From: Mycolicibacterium tokaiense
GTDB taxonomy: Bacteria; Actinomycetota; Actinomycetes; Mycobacteriales; Mycobacteriaceae
Length of the DNA stretch: 64,000 nucleotides
Direction: 5' to 3'
Assembly (NCBI RefSeq): GCF_010725885.1
Contig: NZ_AP022600.1
Span: forward strand, 3,038,001-3,102,000
The translations under genes were made by a program, and so were the position numbers. The notes beneath the pieces were generated by a model. The model was not told the origin of the DNA and searched no databases. It worked only from the letters and a program-made list of their open reading frames with translations. This document shows, piece by piece, positions 43,230 through 51,939 of the stretch; within the stretch, counting starts at the first letter, position 1, and the number at the start of each line of letters is the position of its first letter.

Positions 43230-44357
43230 GTGAAGACTGCGATCTGCGACCGGTTCGGTATCGACTTCCCGTTGTTCGCCTTCAGCCACTGCCGCGACGT
43301 GGTGGCCGCGGTGACCAATGCCGGCGGGTTCGGAGTCCTCGGCGGCACCGCGTTCACCCCCGAGCGGCTCGAGCAGGAGCTGGCCTGGATCGACGGGGAG
43401 GTGAAGGGCAAGCCGTACGGTGTCGACATCATCGTGCCCGCCAAGTTCGAGGGCAAGGGCGAGTCGCTGTCCACCGGTCAGCTGGTCGACCGCATCCCCG
43501 CCGAGTATCGCGCTTATGTCACCGAACTGCTTGCCGCACATGACATCCCCATCGACGACGAGAAGCGCTACGGTGGCTCCAATCTCTCCGGCGACACCGG
43601 TGAGCAACTGCTGGACGTCGCGCTCAAGCACCCGATAAAGATGATGGCCAACGCGCTCGGTGTGCCACCGGCGTACATGATCGAGGCAGGTGCCTCCAGC
43701 GGCGTGCCGGTGGCGGCACTGGTGGGCGCCAAGGAGCACGCCATCAAGCAGGTGGCCGCCGGTGTGGACGTCATCATCGCGCAGGGCACCGAGGCCGGCG
43801 GTCACTGCGGTGAGGTGTCGACGCTGGTCCTGGTGCCGGAAGTGCTGCAGGCTCTGGAAGAGACACCGGGGGGTGGCGGCATCCCCGTGCTGGCCGCCGG
43901 CGGCATCGTCACGGGCAGGCAGATGGCGGCCTGCGTGGCGATGGGCGCCGCGGGTGCGTGGACGGGATCGGTCTGGTTGACGACGGAGGAGGCCGAGACC
44001 GCGCCGTACACCGTCCAGAAGATGCTGGCCGCGTCGTCCCGCGACACCGTGCGCTCCACGGGCCGCACCGGCAAGCCCGCGCGCCAGTTGGTGTCGGACT
44101 GGACCGACGCGTGGGGTCCGGACAAGCAGAAGACGCTGCCGCTGCCCTTGCAGAACATGCTCGTCGAGCCGGTGCTGCGCCGCGTGGACAAGCTTGCCGC
44201 GCAGGGACATCCGGGCGCCCAGGCGCTGGCCACCTACTTCGTCGGCCAAGGTGTGGGTCTGATGAACAAGGTCAAGCCCGCCCGCGACGTGGTGCTGGAG
44301 TTCATCGAGGATTACGTGGCGGCCGCCGAACGTCTCGGAGCCTCGCTGGAGGACTGA
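43230..44357 (+). CDS. Nitronate monooxygenase-family FMN enzyme
   Basis: This 375-residue TIM-barrel flavoprotein belongs to the NMO/2-nitropropane dioxygenase family. It starts KTAICDRFGIDFPLFAFSHCRDVVAAVTNAGGFGVLGG in outline, and has AQGTEAGGHCGEVSTLVLVPEV near residue 188 and the FMN phosphate site VLAAGGIVTGRQMAACVAMGAAGAW in outline near residue 220. Family members oxidise nitronates or act as NAD(P)H-quinone reductases, so the specific reaction is open. The GTG at 43230 coincides with the predicted transcription start. The gene overlaps the convergent FAD hydroxylase gene by 46 bp. Confidence 0.85.
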   Translation: MKTAICDRFGIDFPLFAFSHCRDVVAAVTNAGGFGVLGGTAFTPERLEQELAWIDGEVKGKPYGVDIIVPAKFEGKGESLSTGQLVDRIPAEYRAYVTELLAAHDIPIDDEKRYGGSNLSGDTGEQLLDVALKHPIKMMANALGVPPAYMIEAGASSGVPVAALVGAKEHAIKQVAAGVDVIIAQGTEAGGHCGEVSTLVLVPEVLQALEETPGGGGIPVLAAGGIVTGRQMAACVAMGAAGAWTGSVWLTTEEAETAPYTVQKMLAASSRDTVRSTGRTGKPARQLVSDWTDAWGPDKQKTLPLPLQNMLVEPVLRRVDKLAAQGHPGAQALATYFVGQGVGLMNKVKPARDVVLEFIEDYVAAAERLGASLED

Positions 44358-45661
44358 GGCAGAAGGACCCGGCGCGCCACCGCGGGGGCGAACAGCGTCG
44401 ACGGTGGCTCCAGGAGCTGGGTCACCCGCACGAACCTCTCGAACAGGGTGATGTCGGACATACACCGCGCGATCAGGCGGTTGGTGTACCACGCACCGAA
44501 CCGCATCGCCGGCGTGCGGCGGCCCGGCACCTCCGGCACGGCGAGGTCCGCGGCGGTGGCCAGCTGCCAGGCCGCATCCACCGTCGCGGCGGTCGCGGCG
44601 AAGAACCGCGTCCCCAGTCGTACCGGGCCGTCCGTCAGGCAGCGGCGCAGCGCCTGCGCCTCCAACGCCACCACCGACATCCCCTGTCCGTAAGCAGGAT
44701 TGAAACTGCAGACCGCATCGCCCAGCACCACCAGGCCCTCGGGGAACCGACGCAGCTTGTCGTAGCGCCGCCACTGTGTCGTCGGGTACCGGTAGCGGGC
44801 CGGTTCGCCGATGGGTTCGGCCCGCTGCAGGGCCTCGGCCATCGGCGCAGGTGCCCATCCGGCGGAGAACTCGCGCAGTGCCGGCCACTCGGTCGGCGGC
44901 TCGTGACCGGCCATGCCGGCACCGGTCAGTAGCCAGGTGTTGTCCTCACACTGCCCCAGCGCACCGCCGGTGGGCCGCCCGGGTGCGGTGCCGATGAGGA
45001 ACATCTTCGCCGGCGGGTGTGGGTCGGGGATCCGCAGCAGCTGACTGGCATAGGCCAGACGAACCCGGGTGCCCTCCTCAACGGGCCGGTCGAAGCCCAG
45101 TTCCGCCAGGAACGCCGGAGTTCGCGACCCGCGTCCGGTGGCGTCGACCACCAGGTCCGCGGTCAACGCAACACTGCGGCCGCCCTCCCGCGGCGCCACC
45201 CGGGCGCCGGTGACACGCGGCCCGTCGGCCAACAGGTACACCGCGTCATGGCCCTCGAGCATCGTCACCGTGGCCAGACGGCGGACCCGCCGCCGCACAT
45301 GATCCTCCAGAAACGGACGCGTGGACTGATAGGTGCGCAACCTCTCGGCAAACTCACCGGTGCTGCGGTGCAGGTCGTGGCCGCCCAGCACCTGCCAGAA
45401 CTGCGAGAGCTCGTCCAGGTGTGCCGACCCGTCAGCGGTCAGCTCGTCGAGGATGCCGGGAAACAGCTCCTCCAGCGCCGACGAACCGCTGGCCAGCAGG
45501 GCATGCAGGTGTCTGCCCTGCGGAACCCCGCGCCGGTGCGCGGCGGCGGCCGGCAGATGATCGCGCTCCACCACCGTGACGCGGCGGTAGAACTCCGAGA
45601 GCACGGCTGCGGCCAGCAGCCCGGCGAAGCTGGCACCCAGAACGACGGCGTGTTCTTCCAT
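44312..45661 (-). CDS. FAD-dependent monooxygenase/hydroxylase
   Basis: This 449-residue flavoprotein of the aromatic hydroxylase/halogenase-like family has the FAD loop VVLGASFAGLLAAAVLSEF at residues 6-24, the arginine-containing GRHLHALLASG segment, DATGRGSRTPAFL near residue 173, and the second FAD motif VVLGDAVCSFNPAYGQGMSV near residue 317. The substrate is unknown; relatives in mycobacteria are annotated only as FAD-binding oxidoreductase. The 3' end overlaps the nitronate monooxygenase gene on the other strand. Confidence 0.85.
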   Translation of the reverse strand: MEEHAVVLGASFAGLLAAAVLSEFYRRVTVVERDHLPAAAAHRRGVPQGRHLHALLASGSSALEELFPGILDELTADGSAHLDELSQFWQVLGGHDLHRSTGEFAERLRTYQSTRPFLEDHVRRRVRRLATVTMLEGHDAVYLLADGPRVTGARVAPREGGRSVALTADLVVDATGRGSRTPAFLAELGFDRPVEEGTRVRLAYASQLLRIPDPHPPAKMFLIGTAPGRPTGGALGQCEDNTWLLTGAGMAGHEPPTEWPALREFSAGWAPAPMAEALQRAEPIGEPARYRYPTTQWRRYDKLRRFPEGLVVLGDAVCSFNPAYGQGMSVVALEAQALRRCLTDGPVRLGTRFFAATAATVDAAWQLATAADLAVPEVPGRRTPAMRFGAWYTNRLIARCMSDITLFERFVRVTQLLEPPSTLFAPAVARRVLLPQSSSEAPRRSAAAT

Positions 45662-45694
45662 GGCGCTCAGCGTGCGACGACGCCGCGGCGCCGA

Positions 45695-46711
45695 CTAGCG
45701 TAGTGCGCTACTCCACAGGGCCTCCGCCAGCCAGGATTCGTCGTGCAGGTAGCGGCGGGCCAGCGCCGCGGTGCCCGCGGCGAACGTAGGCGCCAGCGGG
45801 ATGGCCGCGTCGGCGTCGGCGTGGCTGCCGATCCAGGCCGACAGCATGATCCGCCGTAACATCACGAACGTCGGCACCAGCGCCAGATGGTCGTCGGGCA
45901 GCGGACGCACGGTCTGGTAACCGCGCAGCCAGTCGGCAATGATGCGTTCTGCCTCGGGGGTGTCTTCGATGAAGGACACCACCGCACCCAGATCGGCCAA
46001 ATGCCAGGACCACCCGCAGTCGTCGAAGTCGATGACGGTGATGGGGGCGGTCGGATCGGCGGGGTCCACCATCAGGTTGGCCATCCGCAGGTCGGCATGC
46101 ACGAGGCCGAAACGGTCTGCGTCGGTGCCGAACTCGGTCAGCCTCTCGATGATGCGTGCCACCGCCAGGTCGACGTCCGTGGCATCGGTTGCCGTGAGGT
46201 TGGGCGTGGCACGCCAGTCGCCCCAGCGCCCCAGCGGGCCGACAGTGGTCTCGAGGTCCCAGCGGAAGCGGGTGAAGAACTGCGGCGGCGACCAGCTCTC
46301 GACGTGGTTGTGCATCAGCGCCGTCAACCGGCCCAGCAGATCGAAGCCCACGGCGTCCGGCTGGTCTTCTGCGGTGCAGCCCGGGATGTAGGACACCGCG
46401 TCGACGTGCAGGACGGCGTCGGCCACGGTGGCGGCCACCACCTCACTGCCGTCGCGGGCCGGGATCAGCGCCGGCGTCACCACCTCGGTCTGTTCCCGCA
46501 GCGCGGTCATCCAGCTGAGCTCCGAGCGGATGGCGTCCAGGTCGTGGTAGCCGGGCCGGTGCACCCGCAGCACCCAGGGCACGGCGGTGCCCACCAGGTA
46601 GGTGGCGTTCTCCGAGAGGCTCAACAACCGCAGCGGTGCGTCGGCCGGATGGCCGTATGCGGGCAGCGCAGCGCGGGCGAACTCCTCGTGGTTGGGGGGC
46701 AGTCCAGGCAT
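45695..46711 (-). CDS. APH-family small-molecule kinase (hydroxylysine/choline kinase-like)
   Basis: This 338-residue kinase belongs to the aminoglycoside phosphotransferase/homoserine kinase II family. ATP-binding features include SENATYLV and WVLRVHRPGY near residue 45. The catalytic Brenner motif is LVHADLRMANLMV near residue 205 and the metal-binding motif is VIDFDDCGWSWHLADLG. It is divergent from a class III aminotransferase of the phospho-lyase type, a pairing also found as a single fused protein in other bacteria and as hydroxylysine kinase plus phospho-lyase in mammals. It therefore probably phosphorylates an amino alcohol rather than an antibiotic. Confidence 0.85.
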   Translation of the reverse strand: MPGLPPNHEEFARAALPAYGHPADAPLRLLSLSENATYLVGTAVPWVLRVHRPGYHDLDAIRSELSWMTALREQTEVVTPALIPARDGSEVVAATVADAVLHVDAVSYIPGCTAEDQPDAVGFDLLGRLTALMHNHVESWSPPQFFTRFRWDLETTVGPLGRWGDWRATPNLTATDATDVDLAVARIIERLTEFGTDADRFGLVHADLRMANLMVDPADPTAPITVIDFDDCGWSWHLADLGAVVSFIEDTPEAERIIADWLRGYQTVRPLPDDHLALVPTFVMLRRIMLSAWIGSHADADAAIPLAPTFAAGTAALARRYLHDESWLAEALWSSALR

Positions 46712-46827
46712 CGCAACAGTGTCGCCGAACCGCTCCCTCTCCGCGAGCGCTGGCGTCGGCAGAATTACGTACCTGCCCGCCGCCGATCCGGCCCGCCGGC
46801 GCGATTGGTGGCATCGTTGACGGTGTT

Positions 46828-48144
46828 ATGACGAGCACCTTCTCCAACATCATGGACTCCAACAGCTACTCGGCGGGCCCTGGGGACGCCGAACCGCTGA
46901 TCAGCGCGCGGGAGAAGATGCTCGGACCGGCCTACCGGTTGTTCTACGAGCGGCCGGTGCATCTGGTGCGGGGGCACGGCACCTACCTGTTCGACGCCGA
47001 CGGGCAGCGTTACCTCGACGCCTACAACAACGTCGCGAGCGTGGGGCACTGCCACCCGCACGTGGTGGACGCGGTGACCCGGCAACTCTCGACGCTGAAC
47101 ACCCACACCCGGTACCTGCACGAGGCCATCGTCGACTACTCGGAGCGGCTGCTGACCACGCTGCCGTTCGAGGTCGACCAGGTGATGTACGGCTGCACCG
47201 GCTCGGAGGTCAATGACCTGGCGCTCCGAGTCGCTGAAATGCACACCGGCGCAACGGGTGTGATCGTCACCACAGATGCCTATCACGGCAACACCGCGGC
47301 CGTCACCGCCATCTCGCCGTCCCTGGGCGGGGCCACCGCGCTGGGGGCGCACGTGCGCACGGTCGCCCCGCCGGACAGCTACCGGGTGCCCAAAGACCGG
47401 TTGGCGCAGGCGTTTGCCGCCGACGTGGCCGCAGCGGCCGACGAACTGGTGCAGGCCGGCTACGGGGTGTCCTGTCTGATCGTCGACACCCTGTTCTCCT
47501 CTGATGGCATCTACACCGAAGCCGACGTGCTCGGTCCCGCCGTGGCCGCCATCCGGTCGCGGGGCGGCGTGTTCATCGCCGATGAGGTGCAACCCGGCTT
47601 CGGTCGCACCGGCAACGCCATGTGGGGATTTCAGCGCCACGGTGTGGTGCCCGATCTGCTCACCACGGGCAAACCGATGGGTAACGGGATGCCGGTCGCG
47701 GCCATGGCGGCCCGCTCCGACGTGCTCAAGTCGTTCGCGGTGGGCGTGCCGTACTTCAACACCTTCGGCGGCAATCCCGTCTCGATGGCGGCTGCCGCCG
47801 CGGTGCTCGATGTCATCGAAAACGAGCGGCTGATGGTCAATGCCGCGAACACCGGCGCGCTGCTGCACCGGGAACTGACCCGGATCGCACAGGATCAGCC
47901 CGGTGTGGGCGACGTGCGGGGCGCCGGCCTCTATCTCGGGGTGGAGATGGTCACCGATGCGGACACCAAGGCTCCCGACCGGGCCGGCGCGCGGCGTCTG
48001 GTCAACCGGCTGCGGGAGCGGCGGGTACTGCTGTCGGTCTGCGGCCATGACGGCAATGTCCTGAAAATCCGTCCGCCGCTGGTGTTTTCACCGGCAGACG
48101 TGGATTGGTTGTGCGCGGAGTTCGAGGCGGCGCTCATTCCCTAG
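46828..48144 (+). CDS. Class III aminotransferase-fold enzyme, probable amino-alcohol phosphate phospho-lyase
   Basis: This 438-residue PLP enzyme has HGTYLFDADGQRYLDAYNNVASVGHCHP at residues 45-75 in outline, GSEVNDLALR, FIADEVQPGFGRTG near residue 250 and PLP Lys in TTGKPMGNGMPVAAM near residue 284. The KPMGNG context is characteristic of the AGXT2L branch (ethanolamine-phosphate and phosphohydroxylysine phospho-lyases), not of ordinary omega-aminotransferases. With the divergent kinase it could form a two-step phosphorylation and phosphate-elimination route. The 3' end overlaps the convergent histidine kinase gene by 11 bp. ATG at 46828 chosen because the domain begins soon after. Confidence 0.86.
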   Translation: MTSTFSNIMDSNSYSAGPGDAEPLISAREKMLGPAYRLFYERPVHLVRGHGTYLFDADGQRYLDAYNNVASVGHCHPHVVDAVTRQLSTLNTHTRYLHEAIVDYSERLLTTLPFEVDQVMYGCTGSEVNDLALRVAEMHTGATGVIVTTDAYHGNTAAVTAISPSLGGATALGAHVRTVAPPDSYRVPKDRLAQAFAADVAAAADELVQAGYGVSCLIVDTLFSSDGIYTEADVLGPAVAAIRSRGGVFIADEVQPGFGRTGNAMWGFQRHGVVPDLLTTGKPMGNGMPVAAMAARSDVLKSFAVGVPYFNTFGGNPVSMAAAAAVLDVIENERLMVNAANTGALLHRELTRIAQDQPGVGDVRGAGLYLGVEMVTDADTKAPDRAGARRLVNRLRERRVLLSVCGHDGNVLKIRPPLVFSPADVDWLCAEFEAALIP

Positions 48145-49159
48145 CGAGCGGCAGCCGCACCTCGAAGCGTGCGCCGCCGTCGAGATTGTGCGCTGACAGG
48201 GTGCCGTGGTGGGCCTGCACCAGGCCGGCGGCGATGGCCAGTCCCAGGCCCGATCCGCTCGGCAACGTCGAATCCCCGCGCGGCACGCGGCCGTTGGAAC
48301 CGCGGTAGGCGACGTCGAACACCCTGGCCAGGTCGGCCTCGTCGATGCCGACGCCGGTGTCGTCCACCCGCGCCCAGGCGCCGTCGCCGTCGCGGCCCAG
48401 TTGCAGCGTCACGGTGCCGCCGGCGGGAGTGTGGGCGATCGCATTGGCCACCAGATTGGACAGCACCCGCACCAGCGCCCGGTCGCTGCCCACCACCCGC
48501 AGCGGTGCTCCGGCCACGTCGGAGTGCAGAGCCACCCCGGCCCGTTCGGCGGTGATGCGGTGGGCGGCCACCACGTCGTCGACCACTTCGTCGAGAGCCA
48601 CGAGGGCATCGGAGGTGGTGACGGCGCCGGCGTTGATCTTCGACATCTCGAACAGGTCGTCGACCATCGCCGAGAGACGGATGGATTCCTGCTCGATGTG
48701 CTTGGCATGCTCGCGAACTTCGTGGTCGCTGACCACCCCGTCGGCGATGGCCTCGGAGACCGCGCGGATGCCGGCCAGCGGGGTGCGCAGGTCATGGCTG
48801 ACGAACGCCACCAGCTTGCGGCGGGACTGCTCGGCAGCACGCTCGGCGTCGCGCACCTCCTGCTCCCACACGGTGCGGCGGGCCTGATACCGGCCGAGTG
48901 TCACCGCCGCGGGAACCGTCACCACCGACACCACGATCAACACCACGACGATCTGGCTGAAGGTGTCGTCGAGCATGAAACGGCTGGCACCCAGCACGCC
49001 GGTGAAGGTGGCGACCACCGGGATCAGCACCAGCACCACCATGCTCGCCGCCAGCGACAACGTGCGGGCCAACCGGATGATCAGCCCGCCCAGCACCACC
49101 ACGGGTCCAGAACAGGCCAGGGCGAGCAGCACGATCTCGATCAGCTCAACTGGCTGCAT
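48134..49159 (-). CDS. Two-component sensor histidine kinase
   Basis: This 341-residue membrane kinase has two helices at about residues 5-28 and 35-55, a third near 70-88, then a HisKA domain with the phospho-acceptor His in AFVSHDLRTPLAGI near residue 120 and a HATPase domain with NLVANAIAHTPAGG (N box), VDDTGVGID (G1) and SGSGLGLAI (G2). There is almost no extracytoplasmic loop, so it may sense within the membrane. It overlaps the response regulator gene by 14 bases. The signal is unknown. Confidence 0.92.
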   Translation of the reverse strand: MQPVELIEIVLLALACSGPVVVLGGLIIRLARTLSLAASMVVLVLIPVVATFTGVLGASRFMLDDTFSQIVVVLIVVSVVTVPAAVTLGRYQARRTVWEQEVRDAERAAEQSRRKLVAFVSHDLRTPLAGIRAVSEAIADGVVSDHEVREHAKHIEQESIRLSAMVDDLFEMSKINAGAVTTSDALVALDEVVDDVVAAHRITAERAGVALHSDVAGAPLRVVGSDRALVRVLSNLVANAIAHTPAGGTVTLQLGRDGDGAWARVDDTGVGIDEADLARVFDVAYRGSNGRVPRGDSTLPSGSGLGLAIAAGLVQAHHGTLSAHNLDGGARFEVRLPLARE

Positions 49160-49859
49160 GCGGTACCTGTTCCTCGGCTCCGCGCCACAGGTAGCCGCGG
49201 CCCCACACGGTCTGCACCCGATGCTCGGGGCCCAGCTTGGACCTCAGGCGCTTGACGTGCACGGTCACGGTGGACAGGTCGCCGTAGTCCCAGTGCCAGA
49301 CCTGCTGCAGCAACTGCTCGCGGGTGAACACGGTGTCGGAGTGGGTGAGGAAGAACATCAGCAGATCGAACTCGCGGTTGGTCAGGCCGACGGGTCTGCC
49401 GTCGACCTCGACGGTGCGCGCCGCCGAGGACACTGTGAGGCCCCCGACCGTGATGTCCACCGGCAGCACCCCCAGGGGGGCGGGCGACCGCCGCAGTACC
49501 GAGCGCACCCGCAGGGTCAACTCCCGCGGGCTGAACGGCTTGACCACATAATCGTCGGCGCCGGCCTCCAGGCCGGCGATGCGATCGTCTTCCTCGCCGA
49601 GGGCGGTCAGCAGGATCACCGGGACGCTGAAATCACCTGCCCTGCGCAGGTTGCGGCACAGGCTCAGGCCGTCCTGCCCGGGCATCATCACATCCAGCAC
49701 CGCGACGTCGATCCGGTCGGTGCCCAGCATGCGAAGGGCGTCGGTGCCGTTGTCGGTCACCAGGACTTCCAGCCCGTCCCGTTCGAGGTATCGGCGCACC
49801 ACGTCGCGGACGACAACATCGTCGTCGGCGATCAGGACGCGCGCCGCCGCTGCACCCAA
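49146..49859 (-). CDS. OmpR-family response regulator
   Basis: This protein of about 237 residues has a receiver domain with acidic DDD after the first strand (VLIADDD), phospho-acceptor Asp in AVLDVMMPG, Thr in LLTALG and Lys in VVKPFSPREL, followed by a winged-helix DNA-binding domain (FDLLMFFLTHSDTVFTREQLLQQVW, VTVHVKRLRSKLG). I prefer the TTG at 49859 with AGGAGAAGG upstream; an ATG at 49889 would add ten residues. Partner of the adjacent histidine kinase. A TGACG-N9-CGTCA element (49900-49918) upstream may be its own site. Confidence 0.9.
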   Translation of the reverse strand: MGAAAARVLIADDDVVVRDVVRRYLERDGLEVLVTDNGTDALRMLGTDRIDVAVLDVMMPGQDGLSLCRNLRRAGDFSVPVILLTALGEEDDRIAGLEAGADDYVVKPFSPRELTLRVRSVLRRSPAPLGVLPVDITVGGLTVSSAARTVEVDGRPVGLTNREFDLLMFFLTHSDTVFTREQLLQQVWHWDYGDLSTVTVHVKRLRSKLGPEHRVQTVWGRGYLWRGAEEQVPHAAS

Positions 49860-49968
49860 GAAGCCTTCTCCTCTACATCCGAAACGCATCTACCTGCGAT
49901 GACGTAATTCATTCGTCACCGAGTGCACCTCGGATGGGTGGCAATCGCGAATGCTAACGTCGGAGCCC

Positions 49969-50622
49969 ATGCCCAACTGTCCGGTCACAGTGGTGCTGCC
50001 CTGCCTCAACGAGGCGGAATCCCTGCCGGGGGTACTGGCGGCCATCCCGACCGGATATCAAGCGCTGGTGGTCGACAACAACAGCACCGATGGCACGGCC
50101 GACGTCGCCCGGGCCCACGGCGCGCGGGTGGTCACCGAGCGGGTGCCCGGTTACGGAGCAGCAGTTCATGCCGGGGTAGTGGCCGCCGACACCGAGATCG
50201 TTACGGTGATCGACGCCGACGGGTCGCTGGATCCGGCAGATCTGCCACGGCTGGTCGCCGCGCTCGGCAATGCCGACATGGTGACGGGGCGGCGGCGAGC
50301 GGTTCCCGGACTGCGCTGGCCGTGGCACGCGAGGCTGGGCACCGCGGCGGTGTGTTTCCGGTTGCGCCGCAGGTACGGACTCGACATCCATGACATCGCG
50401 CCGATGCGGGCTGCCCGCCGGGATGCGCTGCTGGATTTGAGGATTGAAGACCGGCGTTCCGGGTATCCACTGGAATTGCTTGTGCGCGCCGCGGCGGCGG
50501 GGTGGACAGTGATAGAACTGGACGTCGACTATGGCCCCCGCACCGGTGGAACGTCGAAGGTCAGTGGTTCTGTTCGGGGGAGCATGCACGCCGCGGTCGA
50601 CTTCTGGAGGGCCCTTACATGA
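49969..50622 (+). CDS. Family 2 glycosyltransferase (Rv0539-like)
   Basis: This protein of about 217 residues is a GT-A glycosyltransferase: VTVVLPCLNEAESLPGVLAAIP at the N-terminus, VVDNNSTDGTADVA, and the metal-binding VTVIDADGSLDPADL (DxD). It resembles polyprenyl-phosphate sugar synthases but lacks C-terminal membrane helices. Its M. tuberculosis counterpart Rv0539 is annotated as a dolichyl-phosphate sugar synthase. It starts a four- or five-gene unit. The ATG at 49969 has CGGAG upstream; an ATG at 49951 adds six residues. Sugar and acceptor are unknown. Confidence 0.85.
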   Translation: MPNCPVTVVLPCLNEAESLPGVLAAIPTGYQALVVDNNSTDGTADVARAHGARVVTERVPGYGAAVHAGVVAADTEIVTVIDADGSLDPADLPRLVAALGNADMVTGRRRAVPGLRWPWHARLGTAAVCFRLRRRYGLDIHDIAPMRAARRDALLDLRIEDRRSGYPLELLVRAAAAGWTVIELDVDYGPRTGGTSKVSGSVRGSMHAAVDFWRALT

Positions 50623-51272
50623 CGTCGGAGTTGCCGTGTTGCCTGTTGGTGGTGGCCAAGGCGCCGGTGCCGGGGCTGGCCAAGACCCGGTTGGCGGCCT
50701 CGATCGGATCTGAGGCCGCCGCCGATGTTGCCGCCGCGGCGCTGTTGGACACCCTGGATGCGGTGCTCGCCACGCCTGTAACGCAGCGGGTGGTGGCGTT
50801 CACCGGGGATCTGACGGCCGCGGCACGCGCCGCTGAACTGGCCGAACGGCTGCGCTCCTTCCGGGTGGTGGAGCAGCGCGGCGACGACTTCGCGCAGCGA
50901 CTGCGGGCGGCGCACCAGGACTCCGACACCGGTCTTCCGGTGCTGCAGATCGGGATGGACACCCCCCAGGTCACCGCGCAGCTGTTGGAATCGTGTGCCC
51001 GCTTGTTGCTCGACCACGACGCGGCGCTGGGTCTGGCCGGCGACGGCGGCTGGTGGGCGCTCGGTGTGCAGAATGCGGCGATGGCCGCGTTCCTGGCCGA
51101 CGTCCCGATGTCCCGATCCGACACGGGCGCACAGACTTTGGCGGGATTGCGGGCGACGGGTGCCGACGTCGTCTTGCTGCCCGAACTCGACGATGTGGAC
51201 GAATTGCACGACGTCGCCGCGGTACGCGCAGCCTGTTCACCGTCCAGCCGCTTTGCGGCAGTGGGGATCTGA
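50619..51272 (+). CDS. DUF2064 (TIGR04282-type) nucleotidyl/glycosyltransferase-like protein
   Basis: This 217-residue protein is of the DUF2064 family, a GT-A-like fold. The N-terminal LLVVAKAPVPGLAKTRLAASIG resembles the nucleotide-binding loop of nucleotidyltransferases, with QIGMDTPQVTAQLL in the position of the metal-binding DxP motif and LGLAGDGGWWALGVQ near residue 139. Proteins of this family often stand next to GT2 enzymes in envelope or arsenosugar-like clusters. Counterpart of Rv0540. It overlaps the glycosyltransferase gene by four bases. Its reaction is not established. Confidence 0.85.
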   Translation: MTSELPCCLLVVAKAPVPGLAKTRLAASIGSEAAADVAAAALLDTLDAVLATPVTQRVVAFTGDLTAAARAAELAERLRSFRVVEQRGDDFAQRLRAAHQDSDTGLPVLQIGMDTPQVTAQLLESCARLLLDHDAALGLAGDGGWWALGVQNAAMAAFLADVPMSRSDTGAQTLAGLRATGADVVLLPELDDVDELHDVAAVRAACSPSSRFAAVGI

Positions 51273-51273
51273 G

Positions 51274-51909
51274 ATGTTCGGCAACCTCTATGAGCGGGCG
51301 CTGACCGGTGAGCGCTGCTGGATCCGCCACGATGACGGCACCGTCGACGTCCTGCCGGTGCAGACCTGGCTGGGCGGCAGGCAGGCCTCGCGCGCCGAAG
51401 CGCACTTCGACGCGACGGTGCTGGCCATGTGTGACGGCCCGACCATCGACCTGGGTTGTGGGCCGGGGCGACTGGTGGCCAGCCTGGCCCAGCGCGGCAT
51501 CCCCGCGCTCGGCGTGGACCTGTCCGCAACGGCCATCGGGTTGGCGCGCAGCAGCGGCGCGCCGGCATTGCGCCGCGACCTCTTCGACCCGTTGCCGGGC
51601 ACCGGCCGCTGGCACAACGTGTTGCTCGCCGACGGCAATGTCGGGCTGGGCGGTGACCCCTGGCGGGTGCTGCGCCGTTCGGCGGAGCTGCTGCGTCACG
51701 GCGGACACTGCCTGGCCGAGTTCGATCCCAAGGCGGCCGGCGTCAAAGTCGACTGGATCAGGTTGGAGACCCGCACCACCGTCGGGCCGTGGTTCCGGTG
51801 GGCGTGGGTGGGGGTCGATGTGGCTGCCGACCTGGCCGCTGACGTGGGGTTGACCGTCGACGGTATCCACACCATCGGTGACCGGGTGGTCGCCGCGCTG
51901 GCTGCCTGA
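51274..51909 (+). CDS. Class I SAM-dependent methyltransferase
   Basis: This 211-residue protein has the SAM-binding motif TIDLGCGPGRLVASLAQRG near residue 57, the acidic VDLS after strand 2 and a DLFDPLPG segment. The first 50 residues (YERALTGERCWIRHDDG) are shared with no family I can name. It follows the DUF2064 gene by one base, so it is probably translated from the same message. It may methylate the product of the two glycosyltransferase-like enzymes; this is inference from position. Confidence 0.83.
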   Translation: MFGNLYERALTGERCWIRHDDGTVDVLPVQTWLGGRQASRAEAHFDATVLAMCDGPTIDLGCGPGRLVASLAQRGIPALGVDLSATAIGLARSSGAPALRRDLFDPLPGTGRWHNVLLADGNVGLGGDPWRVLRRSAELLRHGGHCLAEFDPKAAGVKVDWIRLETRTTVGPWFRWAWVGVDVAADLAADVGLTVDGIHTIGDRVVAALAA

Positions 51910-51939
51910 GATGACGGCCTGTAACGCTTCGCCTCGGGA

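Noticed and set aside
45695..46711. Aminoglycoside resistance gene
   Set aside because: The APH-like fold is shared by many metabolic kinases, and the pairing with a phospho-lyase-type aminotransferase points to amino-alcohol metabolism.
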